64,000 nucleotides of DNA from Kitasatospora humi (GTDB lineage Bacteria > Actinomycetota > Actinomycetes > Streptomycetales > Streptomycetaceae), in NCBI RefSeq assembly GCF_020907985.1, contig NZ_JAJJPA010000017.1, positions 62,001 to 126,000 of the forward strand, read 5' to 3'. The notes below the pieces were generated by a model. The model was not told the DNA's origin. It saw only the letters and a list, made by a program, of their open reading frames with translations, and did not search any database. The translations under genes were made by a program, and so were the position numbers. Below are positions 16,279 to 25,229 of this stretch, piece after piece (within the stretch, counting starts at the first letter, position 1; each line of letters begins with the position of its first letter).

Positions 16279-17132
16279 TCGGAGGGCTCCGTGGGCTGGG
16301 CGTCCGTGGTGTGTGCGTCGGCGGGCTGTTCTGCCGCGGGGCGGTCGGTGCTCGGCTGTTCGAGGGGCTCGCCGAGGTAGGCGGTGATGACCCGCTCGTC
16401 GTTCTGCACGGTCTCCCGGTCGCCCTCGACGATCTTGCGGCCCTGCACCAGTACGGCGGTGCGGTCGCAGAGGTTGAAGATGAACCGCATGTCGTGCTCG
16501 ATGACCAGGACGGCGATCCCGCGGTCGCGGATGGCGAAGACCAACTCCTCGGCCGCCCTGGTCTCCTGGGGGTTCATGCCGGCGGTGGGTTCGTCCAGCA
16601 GCAGCAGTCCGGGCTCGCTGGCCATGGCACGGGCGATCTCCAGCTTGCGCTGCTCGCCGTAGGGCAGGTTGCGGGCCAGGTGGTCGGCCTTGTCGGCGAG
16701 TCCGGTGAACTCCAGGAGCGCCATGGCCTTTTCGCGGCTGTCGGCCTCGGCGCGGCGGTAGCCGGGGCCGCGGATCAGGGCCGAGAGCAGGCCTTCCCTG
16801 GTGCGGGTGTGGCGGCCGACCAGGACGTTCTCCAGCACGGTCATGTTGGCGAACAGCCGGATGTTCTGGAAGGTGCGGGCGATGCCGGCCTGGGTGACCA
16901 GGTGCGGCTTGGGCGGCAGCACCCGGTCGCGGTAGCTGACGGTGCCCTCGGTCGGGACGTAGAGCCCGGTGAGGCAGTTGAAGAAGGTGGTCTTGCCGGC
17001 GCCGTTGGGGCCGATCAGGCCGATGATCTCGCCTTCGCGGACGGTCAGGTCGACGTCGTTGACGGCGGTGAGGCCGCCGAAGCGCATGGTGACGCCGCGG
17101 GCGTCGAGGAGCGGGGTGCTGCCGGTGCTCAT
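16275..17132 (-). CDS. livG: branched-chain amino acid ABC transporter ATP-binding protein LivG
   Basis: A 285-residue ABC ATPase with Walker A GPNGAGKTTFFNCLTG, IARTFQNIRLFANMTVLENV (LivG-typical), signature region LPYGEQRKLEIARAMAS, Walker B LLLLDEPTAGMNP and VIEHDMRFIFNLCD. It powers import with LivF. The last about 40 residues are a Pro/Ala/Thr-rich tail not seen in typical LivG (~255 residues), probably disordered. Its start lies 3 nt after the livM stop. Confidence 0.93.
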   Translation of the reverse strand: MSTGSTPLLDARGVTMRFGGLTAVNDVDLTVREGEIIGLIGPNGAGKTTFFNCLTGLYVPTEGTVSYRDRVLPPKPHLVTQAGIARTFQNIRLFANMTVLENVLVGRHTRTREGLLSALIRGPGYRRAEADSREKAMALLEFTGLADKADHLARNLPYGEQRKLEIARAMASEPGLLLLDEPTAGMNPQETRAAEELVFAIRDRGIAVLVIEHDMRFIFNLCDRTAVLVQGRKIVEGDRETVQNDERVITAYLGEPLEQPSTDRPAAEQPADAHTTDAQPTEPSE

Positions 17133-17135
17133 GGG

Positions 17136-18914
17136 TCACGCCCCTGCCTTGCTGAGGCCGACGGTGTCGGTGGCGGTGCCCTGGGCGGGCAGGTCGGTGT
17201 CGTGGAACTCGGCCTGCCGGCGGCGGTTGGCGATGATGCCCTCGGGGCGGAAGCGCATCAGCAGGACCAGGGCCACGCCGAACGCGAGCAGTTGGTAGTT
17301 CTGCAGGAAGACGAGTTTGTCCGGGATCAGGTAGAGCAGCGCGGCGCCGAGCAGCGGGCCGGTGACGGTGCCCATGCCGCCGAGGACCACGGCGGCCAGC
17401 AGGAAGGCGGAGTTGGGCGGGGCGGAGCCGGCGAAGACGTACGGGTCGGGGACCACGTTGTAGGTGACGTGGGCGCTGACGGTGCCGGCCAGCCCGGCGA
17501 GGGTGGCGCCGAGGGCGAAGGCGATGAGCTTGGTGCGGAACCCGTTGATGCCCATGGCCTCGGCGGCGGTCTCGTCCTCGCGGATGGCGATCCAGGCGCG
17601 CCCGATCCGGGAGTTGCCGGCCCGGCTGAAGACGGCCACCACGATCAGGGTGACGATCAGCATCAGGTAGAAGTAGTTGGCGAACCGGCCGATGGTGATC
17701 GAGGTGTCACCGAGGTGGTGGACGCTGCCGAGGTTGAGGCCGAAGAGGTTGATGTCGGGGATCTGCGGGATGCCGTTGGGGCCGTTGGTCAGCTTGGGGC
17801 CGGACGACCCGTCGAGGTTCTGCACGGTGATGTGGAAGATCTCACCGAAGCCGATGGTGACGATGGCCAGGTAGTCGCCGCGCAGTCGCAGGGTGGGCGC
17901 GCCGATCAGCACGCCGAACACCAGGGAGACCGCGCCGCCGAGCAACGCCGCCGCCCAGAAGGGGAACTGGGTGTGGATGGTGGAGAACTGCGATCCGGAC
18001 ACCAGGGCGGCGGTGTAGGCGCCGACGCCGAGGAAGGCGACGTAGCCGAGGTCGAGCAGGCCGGTGAGGCCGACCACGATGTTCAGGCCGAGCGCCACGG
18101 TGGCGAAGATCAGGATGTTGACGCCGACGTTGGCGTTGTGGTCGTTGGTCTGGGTGAGCGGGAACAGCGCGGCCGCGACGAAGGCGGCTGCCGAGGCGAA
18201 CGGCCGCTGGCGGCTCAGGAGTTGGGCGAGCCGCTGGGTGGCTCCGGAGCGGGCGTAGCTGCCCGCCGCGAAGCCGGCGGCGACCAGGAAGCCGACGAAG
18301 AGCTCGCCGTAGTCGGTGTCGATCGCATAGGTGAAGACGCCCAGGCCGATGGCGGCGACGGCGACGATTCCGGCGCGTTCCACCCAGGGGTTGGCGGTCG
18401 CCACGGGCGGTGCGGGCCGGCGGTCGGTGGGCAGGGCGAGGGCGCCGAACAGGGCCGGGAGCACGGCGAGTCCGGCGATCACACCGCCGGTGGTGAGGTT
18501 GACCAGGCCGCCCAGTTCGTAGCAGATGGCGATCAGGGTGAACCAGGTGGTGGCGAAGGCGGTCAGGGCGAGGCCGCGCAGCGGGCCGGTGTGGCCGGTG
18601 GGCGCCAGCACCTTGAGGCCGGGCACCTGGTAGGCGGCGAGGGCCTGGAGCAGCAGCAGGACCGCGGTGGCGACGGTGAGCCACTGCAGCCCGCCCGGGT
18701 AGCCGCTGACGGTGAGGTCGCCGGGGAACCGGGCGGTCCAGGTCCAGCCGAGGAAGGCCGAGGCGGCGGTGAGCACGGCTCCGCCGGCCACCAGGGCGCG
18801 GGCCACCGGCGCGGGGACGGTGCCTTCGAGGCGGGCCAGCAGGTCGGCGATCGCGCCGACGGTGGTGCGCGGGAGGTCGGACAGGCGGTTGCCGTATGCG
18901 GTCTTGGTGGTCAT
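17136..18914 (-). CDS. livM: branched-chain amino acid ABC transporter permease LivM, N-terminally extended
   Basis: A 592-residue permease. The C-terminal about 330 residues are LivM proper (LNIVVGLTGLLDLGYVAFLGVGAYTAAL, LRLRGDYLAIVTIGFGEI, RAWIAIREDETAAEAMGIN, PPNSAFLLAAVVLGGMGTVTGP, FRPEGII). An added N-terminal region of about 250 residues holds several extra hydrophobic segments (VLTAASAFLGWTW, AVLLLLQALAAY, FATTWFTLIAICYELGG, IAGLAVLPALFGALAL) joined by charged loops; typical LivM is 300-420 residues. ATG 18914 has AAGGAG 9 nt upstream, so the extension is really translated from here. It sits 19 nt after livH. Confidence 0.9.
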   Translation of the reverse strand: MTTKTAYGNRLSDLPRTTVGAIADLLARLEGTVPAPVARALVAGGAVLTAASAFLGWTWTARFPGDLTVSGYPGGLQWLTVATAVLLLLQALAAYQVPGLKVLAPTGHTGPLRGLALTAFATTWFTLIAICYELGGLVNLTTGGVIAGLAVLPALFGALALPTDRRPAPPVATANPWVERAGIVAVAAIGLGVFTYAIDTDYGELFVGFLVAAGFAAGSYARSGATQRLAQLLSRQRPFASAAAFVAAALFPLTQTNDHNANVGVNILIFATVALGLNIVVGLTGLLDLGYVAFLGVGAYTAALVSGSQFSTIHTQFPFWAAALLGGAVSLVFGVLIGAPTLRLRGDYLAIVTIGFGEIFHITVQNLDGSSGPKLTNGPNGIPQIPDINLFGLNLGSVHHLGDTSITIGRFANYFYLMLIVTLIVVAVFSRAGNSRIGRAWIAIREDETAAEAMGINGFRTKLIAFALGATLAGLAGTVSAHVTYNVVPDPYVFAGSAPPNSAFLLAAVVLGGMGTVTGPLLGAALLYLIPDKLVFLQNYQLLAFGVALVLLMRFRPEGIIANRRRQAEFHDTDLPAQGTATDTVGLSKAGA

Positions 18915-18933
18915 CTCTGCTTCTCCTTCGGCC

Positions 18934-19875
18934 TCAGGCCCGGTCCGCGACGCGTTCGCCGAGCAGCCCCTGCGGCCGCAGCAGCAGGACCAGGATGAGC
19001 AGCACGAAGGCCCAGACCGAGGCCCAACTGCCGCCGCCCAGCTGGTGCATGCCGGGGATGTCGGAGATGTAGGCGGTGGCCATGGCCTCGGCCAGGCCGA
19101 GCACCAGGCCGCCGAGCATCGCGCCGTAGATGTTGCCGATGCCGCCAAGCACCGCCGCGGTGAAGGCCTTGAGGCCGGCCTGGAAGCCCATGCTGTAGTC
19201 GACTTCGCCGTAGCGCAGGCCGTAGCAGACGGCGGCGACGGCGGCGAACAGGGCGCCGATGGCGAACGCCGCGGCGATGATCCGGTTGGTGTCGATGCCC
19301 ATCAGCTGGGCGGTGTCCGGATCCTGGGCAGTGGCCTGCATGGCGCGCCCGGTGCGGGACTTCTGCACGAAGACGGCGAGGATGATCATGCAGATCGGGG
19401 CGGCGACGATGGTGAACAGGTCACCGGACTGGATGTGGATGCTGCCCACGTTCCATGGTCCGGCCTGCATCTGCGGGAAGGCCCGGGGGCTGGTGGCCTT
19501 GGGGTAGAGGTTGTGCACGGCCTGCTGGAGGCCGAGTGACAGGCCGATGGCGGCGATCAGCGGGGCCAGCCGGGGCGCGGTGCGCAGCGGGCGGTAGGCG
19601 AACCGTTCGGCGCCCAGCGCGATCAGCACCGCGGTGATGGCGCCGCCGATCAGCATCAGCGGCAGGGCGAGCCAGAGGCTGGTGCCGTGGGGCAGTGCGA
19701 GATAGACGGTGAGGGCGCCGAAGCCACCGGTCATGAAGATCTCGCCGTGGGCGAAGTTGATGAGCTGCACGATGCCGTAGACCATTGTGTAGCCAATGGC
19801 TATGAGCCCGTAAGTCGCGCCAAGGAAAAGGCCGTTGGCGAGTTGTTGCGGCAGGGTGTGCACCGCGGCCTCCAT
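18934..19875 (-). CDS. livH: branched-chain amino acid ABC transporter permease LivH
   Basis: A 313-residue integral membrane permease. LANGLFLGATYGLIAIGYTMVYGIVQLINFAHGE is a perfect LivH signature (given here as separate overlapping segments ANGLFLGATYGLIAIGYTM and IVQLINFAHGEIFM). Later GLSLGLQQAVHNLYP, MGIDTNRIIAAAFAIG and TAAVLGGIGNIYGAMLGG also match. It forms the membrane channel with LivM. It is the second gene of the operon, separated from livK by 88 nt containing a hairpin. Confidence 0.93.
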   Translation of the reverse strand: MEAAVHTLPQQLANGLFLGATYGLIAIGYTMVYGIVQLINFAHGEIFMTGGFGALTVYLALPHGTSLWLALPLMLIGGAITAVLIALGAERFAYRPLRTAPRLAPLIAAIGLSLGLQQAVHNLYPKATSPRAFPQMQAGPWNVGSIHIQSGDLFTIVAAPICMIILAVFVQKSRTGRAMQATAQDPDTAQLMGIDTNRIIAAAFAIGALFAAVAAVCYGLRYGEVDYSMGFQAGLKAFTAAVLGGIGNIYGAMLGGLVLGLAEAMATAYISDIPGMHQLGGGSWASVWAFVLLILVLLLRPQGLLGERVADRA

Positions 19876-19911
19876 GTCGCTGTGCTGGCGTCTCGGTGGT
19901 TGGAGGGACGC

Positions 19912-19946
19912 GGGGCCGCCCGCGCGGGTCGGGCGTGGGCGGCCCC
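19912..19946 (-). terminator. intra-operon hairpin between livK and livH
   Basis: GGGGCCGCCC (19912-19921) pairs perfectly with GGGCGGCCCC (19937-19946) around a 15-nt loop. Hairpins here are common after binding-protein genes, where partial termination or 3' mRNA protection raises binding protein over permease. That role is inferred. Confidence 0.6.
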
Positions 19947-19963
19947 GGTGCCGGGAGTTCGGG

Positions 19964-21196
19964 TCAGCCGGTGTAGGTGCCGGTCTTGACCGCCGCCCAC
20001 TGGCCGCTCTTGACCTGGTAGACGGTCAGCTGCTTGTTGGTGGTGTCGCCGTACTGGTCGAAGGAGATGTGGCCGGCGATGCCGTCGAAGTCGGCGCTCT
20101 GCACGCCCTGGACGACCTGGGCGCGGGCGTCGCTGGGCAGCTTGCCGTTGTTCTTGCCGACCACCTGGCCGACCGCCTTGATGATGGCCGTGGCGGCGTC
20201 GTAGGAGTAGCCGCCGTAGGTGTCGTAGTCACCGGCGTAGCCGGCGGCCTTGTACTCGGAGATGAAGTTCTTGGCGGTGTCCAGGCTGGACATCGGCACG
20301 CCCACCGAGGTGACCAGGTCGCCCTCGGCGGCGGCACCGGCGGTGGTGATGTAGGTCTGGGAGTACATGCCGTCGCCGCCCATCAGCGGGATGTTGTCGC
20401 CGGCCGCCTTGAGCTGCTTGGTGATCAGCTCGGACTCGTCGTACTGGCCGCCGTAGTAGAGCAGGTCGGCGCCGGACGACTTGATCTTGGTGACCAGGGC
20501 GGAGAAGTCCTTGTCGCCGGTGTTGACGTGGTCGGTGCCGACCACCTGGCCGCCGTCCTTGGTGAAGGAGTCCTGGAAGATCCCGGCCAGGCCGGCGCCG
20601 TAGGTCTGCTTGTCGTCCACCACGAAGGCCTTCTTCTTGCCCGCGGGACCGCTGGCGTACTGCGCGGCGAAGGCGCCCTGCAGGGCGTCGGTGGTGGCCG
20701 TGCGGAAGTAGGTCGGGAACTGGCGCTTCTTGTCGCCCTTGGCCCAGTTGGGGCCCTGGGTGAGCGCCGGGTTGGTGTTCGAGGGCGAGATCTCCACCAT
20801 GTTCGCGGTCGCGAAGACCTGCTGCATCGACTGCGCCACACCGGAGTTGAGCGGGCCGACGACGCCGATGACGTCGCTCTCGCCGACCAGCGCGGTGGCG
20901 TTCTGCTGACCGATGGTGGGCTGCGCCTGGTCGTCCTTGGCGTCCACCTTGAAGGTCACGCCGGGGACGGTGTGGTTCTTGTTGGCGTCGTCGGCGGCGA
21001 TCTGCACGCCGTACTTGATGCCCAGGCCGGTGGCGGAGTTCTGACCGGACAGCGGGGCGTCGACCCCGATGGTGACGGTGATGCCGTTGGCCGAGGTGTC
21101 GCCGCCGCTCTTGCTGCCGCCGCGCGAACCGCAGGCGGTGACGGTGAGGGCCCCGGTCAGGGCGATGCTGAGGACGAGCAGTGAACGATGGCGCAC
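19964..21196 (-). CDS. livK: branched-chain amino acid ABC transporter substrate-binding lipoprotein LivK
   Basis: A 410-residue extracytoplasmic binding protein. The signal peptide ends in a lipobox with C22 (LTVTACGS). ITVTIGVDAPLSGQNSATG, GVVGPLNSGVAQSMQQVF, VEISPSNTNPALTQG, FRTATTDALQGAFAAQYA and ADLLYYGGQYDESELITKQLK are typical of LivJ/LivK. The ligand may be Leu/Ile/Val or another small amide. The GTG start at 21196 has AAGGGG 7 nt upstream. It is the first gene of the liv operon. Confidence 0.92.
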   Translation of the reverse strand: MRHRSLLVLSIALTGALTVTACGSRGGSKSGGDTSANGITVTIGVDAPLSGQNSATGLGIKYGVQIAADDANKNHTVPGVTFKVDAKDDQAQPTIGQQNATALVGESDVIGVVGPLNSGVAQSMQQVFATANMVEISPSNTNPALTQGPNWAKGDKKRQFPTYFRTATTDALQGAFAAQYASGPAGKKKAFVVDDKQTYGAGLAGIFQDSFTKDGGQVVGTDHVNTGDKDFSALVTKIKSSGADLLYYGGQYDESELITKQLKAAGDNIPLMGGDGMYSQTYITTAGAAAEGDLVTSVGVPMSSLDTAKNFISEYKAAGYAGDYDTYGGYSYDAATAIIKAVGQVVGKNNGKLPSDARAQVVQGVQSADFDGIAGHISFDQYGDTTNKQLTVYQVKSGQWAAVKTGTYTG

Positions 21197-21542
21197 GAGT
21201 GGTCCCCTTCAAGGTCTGGCGGTGACTGGCCGTGACTCTAGAGCTCCCCGGCCGACGGGGGCAGTACTGTGCGACTGCTGTGATTCTTCTGTTATGAGCG
21301 CCACATGCCTGGCGTCTCGGATGATGGCCGATCAGCTTCGGCTCCACCCTGGATGAACCATGCGGACTGCCACAAGATCACTCAAGTCGCCGAAAAACAG
21401 AGGCAGTAGACGATCCGTCCGATCCCCGGACGATCACGTCCGTCGTGAGTCGACCGGACGCCGAGGTCCGCAATGCGGACGTGGCACTGCGTCGGGGGTG
21501 CCGCCGAGCAGGCGGTGGGGCGTTCGACGGGTCGGAGGCACC
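21197..21542. other. intergenic region rich in inverted repeats
   Basis: No gene is supported from 21197 to 21542. It holds the unassigned livK promoter and two clean dyads, CGTCCG-5-CGGACG (21416-21432) and GTCCGC-AAT-GCGGAC (21466-21480), both built from GGAC/GTCC. They lie 63-162 nt upstream of the promoter at 21543-21570 and could be sites for its regulator. Confidence 0.4.
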
Positions 21543-21570
21543 TTGCCCGGACATTACGCAGCGTTACAAT
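21543..21570 (+). promoter_or_regulatory. sigma-70-type promoter for a leaderless transcript
   Basis: TTGCCC (21543-21548) and TACAAT (21565-21570) are separated by 16 nt, a good housekeeping promoter. The -10 box ends exactly 7 nt before ATG 21578, the spacing expected of leaderless streptomycete mRNAs. Confidence 0.55.
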
Positions 21571-21577
21571 TGAGGGC

Positions 21578-21730
21578 ATGGCCACCGGCCGTCGCGGAAC
21601 GGCCGCGGCGCCCGCCGCCCGTCCCGGGGCCCGCCGGGCGGTGCCCGGACATGCGACGCGCCCCCTCGTCGGGCCAGACCTGCCCAGTGCGGGCGGCGGC
21701 CAAACGAAGGGGCGCGGGGGCTTCGCGTGA
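21578..21730 (+). CDS. small basic protein from a probable leaderless mRNA
   Basis: A 50-residue ORF (MATGRRGTAAAPAARPG... to ...GGGQTKGRGGFA), very basic and rich in Gly/Ala/Pro/Arg, with no recognisable domain. There is no usable ribosome-binding site, but the ATG is positioned at the expected transcription start of the promoter at 21543-21570. It runs convergent to the thioesterase gene, whose stop is 16 nt away. It may instead be the 5' part of a non-coding or antisense RNA. Confidence 0.35.
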   Translation: MATGRRGTAAAPAARPGARRAVPGHATRPLVGPDLPSAGGGQTKGRGGFA

Positions 21731-21745
21731 CGTGCGGTGGCGGTG

Positions 21746-22237
21746 TTACAGGTCGCGCAGCGCGCAGGTCAGGCGGCAGCTGGTGATCCGGCGGCCGGTG
21801 TCGTCGGTGATCGCGATCTCGTAGGTCGCGGCGGTGCGGCCCTTGAAGACGGCGGTCGCCACCCCGGTCACCAGGCCGGAGGTGGCCGAGCGGTGGTGGG
21901 TGACGTTGAGGTCCACGCCCACCGCGTAGCGGCCGGGGCCGGCGTGCAGCATCGCCCCTATCGAACCGAGGGTCTCGGCCAGCGCCGCGGAGGCGCCGCC
22001 GTGCAGCAGGCCGTACGGCTGCTGGTTGCCCTCCACCGGCATGGTGCCGGCCACCCGGTCCGCCGAGGCCTCCACGATCCGGATGTCCATCTTGTCGCCC
22101 AGGGTGCCGCCGCTGAACGTGCCGGGGTCGACGCCGAGCCTCGCGAAGTGGTCCAGCACGTCCTGCGGCACGTCCAGCTTCAGCGGAGCGCGGCCGTCGG
22201 GCGCGGGGGAGCTCGGGGTGTCGGGCAGCTCGGTCAT
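21746..22237 (-). CDS. PaaI-family hotdog thioesterase
   Basis: A 163-residue hotdog-fold acyl-CoA thioesterase. QPYGLLHGGASAALAETLGSIGA is the hallmark helix region (here QPYGLLHGGASAALAE), with catalytic-type residues in HGG, followed by AVGVDLNVTHHRSATSG and GRRITSCRLTCALRD. These enzymes hydrolyse aromatic or short acyl-CoAs. ATG 22237 has GGGAG 8 nt upstream; a further upstream ATG would add a Pro-rich stretch of no family value. It diverges from polA, and a thioesterase in this place is also usual in related chromosomes. Confidence 0.88.
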   Translation of the reverse strand: MTELPDTPSSPAPDGRAPLKLDVPQDVLDHFARLGVDPGTFSGGTLGDKMDIRIVEASADRVAGTMPVEGNQQPYGLLHGGASAALAETLGSIGAMLHAGPGRYAVGVDLNVTHHRSATSGLVTGVATAVFKGRTAATYEIAITDDTGRRITSCRLTCALRDL

Positions 22238-22422
22238 GGGGGTCACTCCCGGGGGTCGAGGATCCGGCCGCGGGGGCACGGCCTTTCGTGATCGTAACTT
22301 CGTGATCGTAGGGGCGGGGCGGCCCGCGAGCCCGGCCGGGTGGGTCGTGGCTGGTCGGCGTTGTCAGTCCGGCCGCCTAGGATCGGTGGCGGCAGTTGGA
22401 GTCGGCAGGAACGGACGTTGAC

Positions 22423-25167
22423 GTGGCTACGCAGAGTGCGGTGCAGGGCGCGGGCAGTGCTGGAAGGGCGGCCCGGCCCAGGCTGATGCTGCTCGACGGG
22501 CATTCGCTCGCCTACCGGGCGTTCTACGCGCTGCCGGTGGAGAACTTCAACACCTCGACCGGCCAGCCGACCAACGCCGTCTACGGCTTCGCCTCCATGG
22601 TCGCCAACACCGTGCGGGACGAGGCGCCCACGCACCTCGCGGTCGCCTTCGACGTCTCCCGCAAGACCTTCCGCTCCGAGCAGTTCCCCGACTACAAGGC
22701 CAACCGGGCCACCACGCCGGACGAGTTCCGCAGCCAGGTCGGTCTGATCGGCGAACTGCTCGACGCGATGAAGGTGCGGCGGCTGGCGATCGAGGGCTTC
22801 GAGGCCGACGACGTCATCGCCACCCTGGCCACCGCCGCCGAGGCGGCCGGCTTCGAGGTGCTGATCGTCACCGGTGACCGGGATTCGCTGCAGCTGGTCA
22901 CCGACCACACCACGGTGCTCTACCCCACCAAGGGCGTCTCCGAGCTCACCCGCTACACCCCCGAGAGGGTCACCGAGAAGTACGGTGTGACGCCCCGTCA
23001 GTACCCGGACCTGGCCGCACTGCGCGGCGACCCGTCGGACAACCTGCCCGGCATCCCCGGCGTCGGCGAGAAGACCGCCGCCAAGTGGGTCAACCAGTTC
23101 GGCTCCTTCGACGAACTGGTCGCCCGGGCCGACGAGGTGAAGGGCAAGATCGGTGAGAAGCTGCGGGACAACCTGGAGTCGGTCAAGCGCAACCGGGTGC
23201 TCACCGAGCTGATCCGGGACGTCGAACTGCCGCTCGGTGTCGATGACTTGTCCCGTGAGCCGTTCGACCGGGAGGCGGTCGGCCGGCTGATGGAGGCGCT
23301 GGAGTTCCGCAACCCCAACTTCCGCGAGCGCCTCTTCAACCTCGACCCGGGTGCCGCCGAGCCGGCCGCCGCGGTCGCCGTCCCCGGCGTCGAGGTCGAG
23401 GGCGACCTGCTCACCGAGCAGGGCGCGCTCGCCGCCTGGCTCACCGAGCGCGTCGCGGCGGGCGAGCGGGTGGCCCTGGCCTCCGTCTACGACTGGGCGC
23501 TGGGCAGCGGCGAGGTGCGCGAGGTGGCCCTGGCCACCGCCGAGGCCGCCGCCTGGTTCGACCCCGCCCAGCTCGCCGCGGAGGACGAGCAGGCCTTCGC
23601 CGCCTTCCTCGCCGACCCCGAGCGGCCCAAGGCCCTGCACATCGCCAAGCAGGTGATGCGCGCCTTCGCGGAGCGCGGCTGGACGGTCAGCGGGGTCGCC
23701 GCCGACACCGCCCTCGCCGCCTACCTGGAGAAGCCCGGCCGGCGCACCTTCACCCTGGAGGTGCTCGCCGAGGAGTACCTGGGCCGCTCGCTCGCCCCGG
23801 CCGCCGCCGCCGAGAGCGGCCAACTCGCCTTCGACGCACCGGAGGAGGACCCTGCCGCCGGTGCCCAGGCGCTGATGGTGCAGGCCCGCACCGTGCTCGA
23901 CCTCGCCGCGCTCTTCGACACCCGCCTCGCCGAGGTCGGGGCCGTCGAGCTGATGCACGAGATGGAGCTCCCGATCGCGGCCCTGCTGGCCCGGATGGAG
24001 CGCACCGGCATCGCCGCCGACCGCAAGTGGCTGCACTCGCTGGAGCAGCAGTTCGCCACCGAGATCCAGCGCGTGGTCGAGGAGGCGCACGCCGCCGCCG
24101 GCCACCCCTTCAACCTGGGCTCGCCCAAGCAGCTGCAGGAGATCCTGTTCGGCGAGCTCAACCTGCCCAAGACCAAGAAGATCAAGACCGGTTACACCAC
24201 CGACGCCGACGCGCTCACCTGGCTGGCCACCCAGACCGACAACGAGCTGCCGGTCATCCTGTTGCGCCACCGCGACCAGGCCAAGCTGCGCACCACGGTC
24301 GAGGGCCTGCTCAAGACCGTCTCCCCGCAGGGTCGGATCCACACCACCTTCAACCAGATGGTCGCCGCCACCGGCCGGCTCTCCTCGCAGGACCCGAACC
24401 TGCAGAACATCCCGGTGCGCACCGAGGAGGGCCGGCTGATCCGCCGCGCCTTCGTGGTCGGCGAGGGCTACGAGTCGCTGCTCACCGCCGACTACTCGCA
24501 GATCGAGCTGCGGATCATGGCCCACCTCTCCGAGGACGAGGCGCTGATCGAGGCCTTCGCCAGTGGCGAGGACCTGCACACCACGGTGGCCTCCTCGGTC
24601 TTCCAGGTCGCCCCGGCCCAGGTCGACGCAGAGATGCGCCGCAAGATCAAGGCGATGTCCTACGGCCTGGCCTACGGGCTCTCCGCCTACGGCCTCTCGC
24701 AGCAGCTCGGCATCAAGCCGAACGAGGCGCAGGGTCTGATGGACACTTACTTCGAGCGGTTCGGCGGCGTGCGTGACTACCTGCACCGGGTGGTCGAGGA
24801 GGCCCGCGCCACCGGCTACACCGAGACCCTGCTCGGCCGCCGCCGCTACCTGCCCGACCTGACCAGTGACAACCGGCAGCGCCGGGAGATGGCCGAGCGG
24901 ATGGCCCTCAACGCCCCGGTCCAGGGCTCGGCCGCGGACATCGTCAAGATCGCCATGCTGCACGTCGACGAGGCCCTGACCAAGGCCAGGCTGAAGTCCC
25001 GGATGCTGCTCCAGGTGCACGACGAAATCGTCCTGGAGCTGGCGCCCGGCGAGCGCGAGCAGGTCGAGTCCCTCGTCCGCGAGCAGATGGCCGGCGCCTA
25101 CGACCTGCGCGCCCCGCTGGACGTCTCGGTCGGCGTGGGCCCCGACTGGGAGGCGGCGGCGCACTGA
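22423..25167 (+). CDS. polA: DNA polymerase I
   Basis: A 914-residue repair and Okazaki-fragment polymerase. Residues about 20-310 are the 5'-3' nuclease (LLDGHSLAYRAFYALP, DYKANRATTPDEF, GFEADDVIATLA, VTGDRDSLQLV). The middle domain at about 330-520 has lost the DxE and other proofreading acids, so 3'-5' exonuclease is probably inactive. The polymerase domain is intact: motif A D690 in DYSQIELR, O-helix RRKIKAMSYGLAYG and motif C H866-D867-E868 in VHDEIVLEL. Tyr747 replaces the Phe762 of E. coli Pol I, a change known to reduce dideoxynucleotide discrimination. The GTG start at 22423 is the likely one; a TTG at 22396 is possible. Confidence 0.97.
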   Translation: MATQSAVQGAGSAGRAARPRLMLLDGHSLAYRAFYALPVENFNTSTGQPTNAVYGFASMVANTVRDEAPTHLAVAFDVSRKTFRSEQFPDYKANRATTPDEFRSQVGLIGELLDAMKVRRLAIEGFEADDVIATLATAAEAAGFEVLIVTGDRDSLQLVTDHTTVLYPTKGVSELTRYTPERVTEKYGVTPRQYPDLAALRGDPSDNLPGIPGVGEKTAAKWVNQFGSFDELVARADEVKGKIGEKLRDNLESVKRNRVLTELIRDVELPLGVDDLSREPFDREAVGRLMEALEFRNPNFRERLFNLDPGAAEPAAAVAVPGVEVEGDLLTEQGALAAWLTERVAAGERVALASVYDWALGSGEVREVALATAEAAAWFDPAQLAAEDEQAFAAFLADPERPKALHIAKQVMRAFAERGWTVSGVAADTALAAYLEKPGRRTFTLEVLAEEYLGRSLAPAAAAESGQLAFDAPEEDPAAGAQALMVQARTVLDLAALFDTRLAEVGAVELMHEMELPIAALLARMERTGIAADRKWLHSLEQQFATEIQRVVEEAHAAAGHPFNLGSPKQLQEILFGELNLPKTKKIKTGYTTDADALTWLATQTDNELPVILLRHRDQAKLRTTVEGLLKTVSPQGRIHTTFNQMVAATGRLSSQDPNLQNIPVRTEEGRLIRRAFVVGEGYESLLTADYSQIELRIMAHLSEDEALIEAFASGEDLHTTVASSVFQVAPAQVDAEMRRKIKAMSYGLAYGLSAYGLSQQLGIKPNEAQGLMDTYFERFGGVRDYLHRVVEEARATGYTETLLGRRRYLPDLTSDNRQRREMAERMALNAPVQGSAADIVKIAMLHVDEALTKARLKSRMLLQVHDEIVLELAPGEREQVESLVREQMAGAYDLRAPLDVSVGVGPDWEAAAH

Positions 25168-25180
25168 CGGCGCGTTGACC

Positions 25181-25212
25181 ACGGGCCGGGTTCTGCTTGG
25201 AGCCCGGCCCGT
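25181..25212. terminator. terminator after polA
   Basis: ACGGGCCGGG (25181-25190) pairs with CCCGGCCCGT (25203-25212) over a 12-nt loop, between convergent polA and the Uma2 gene. Confidence 0.75.
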
Positions 25213-25229
25213 TCGGCGTGTCAGTAGCG

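Noticed and set aside
16266..18998. A 910-residue rightward open frame opposite livG and livM
   Set aside because: It is the antisense shadow of well-recognised transporter genes; its translation is low-complexity Gly/Asp/His/Gln-rich and matches no family. Similar long shadows lie opposite glgX, treY, polA and hrpB.
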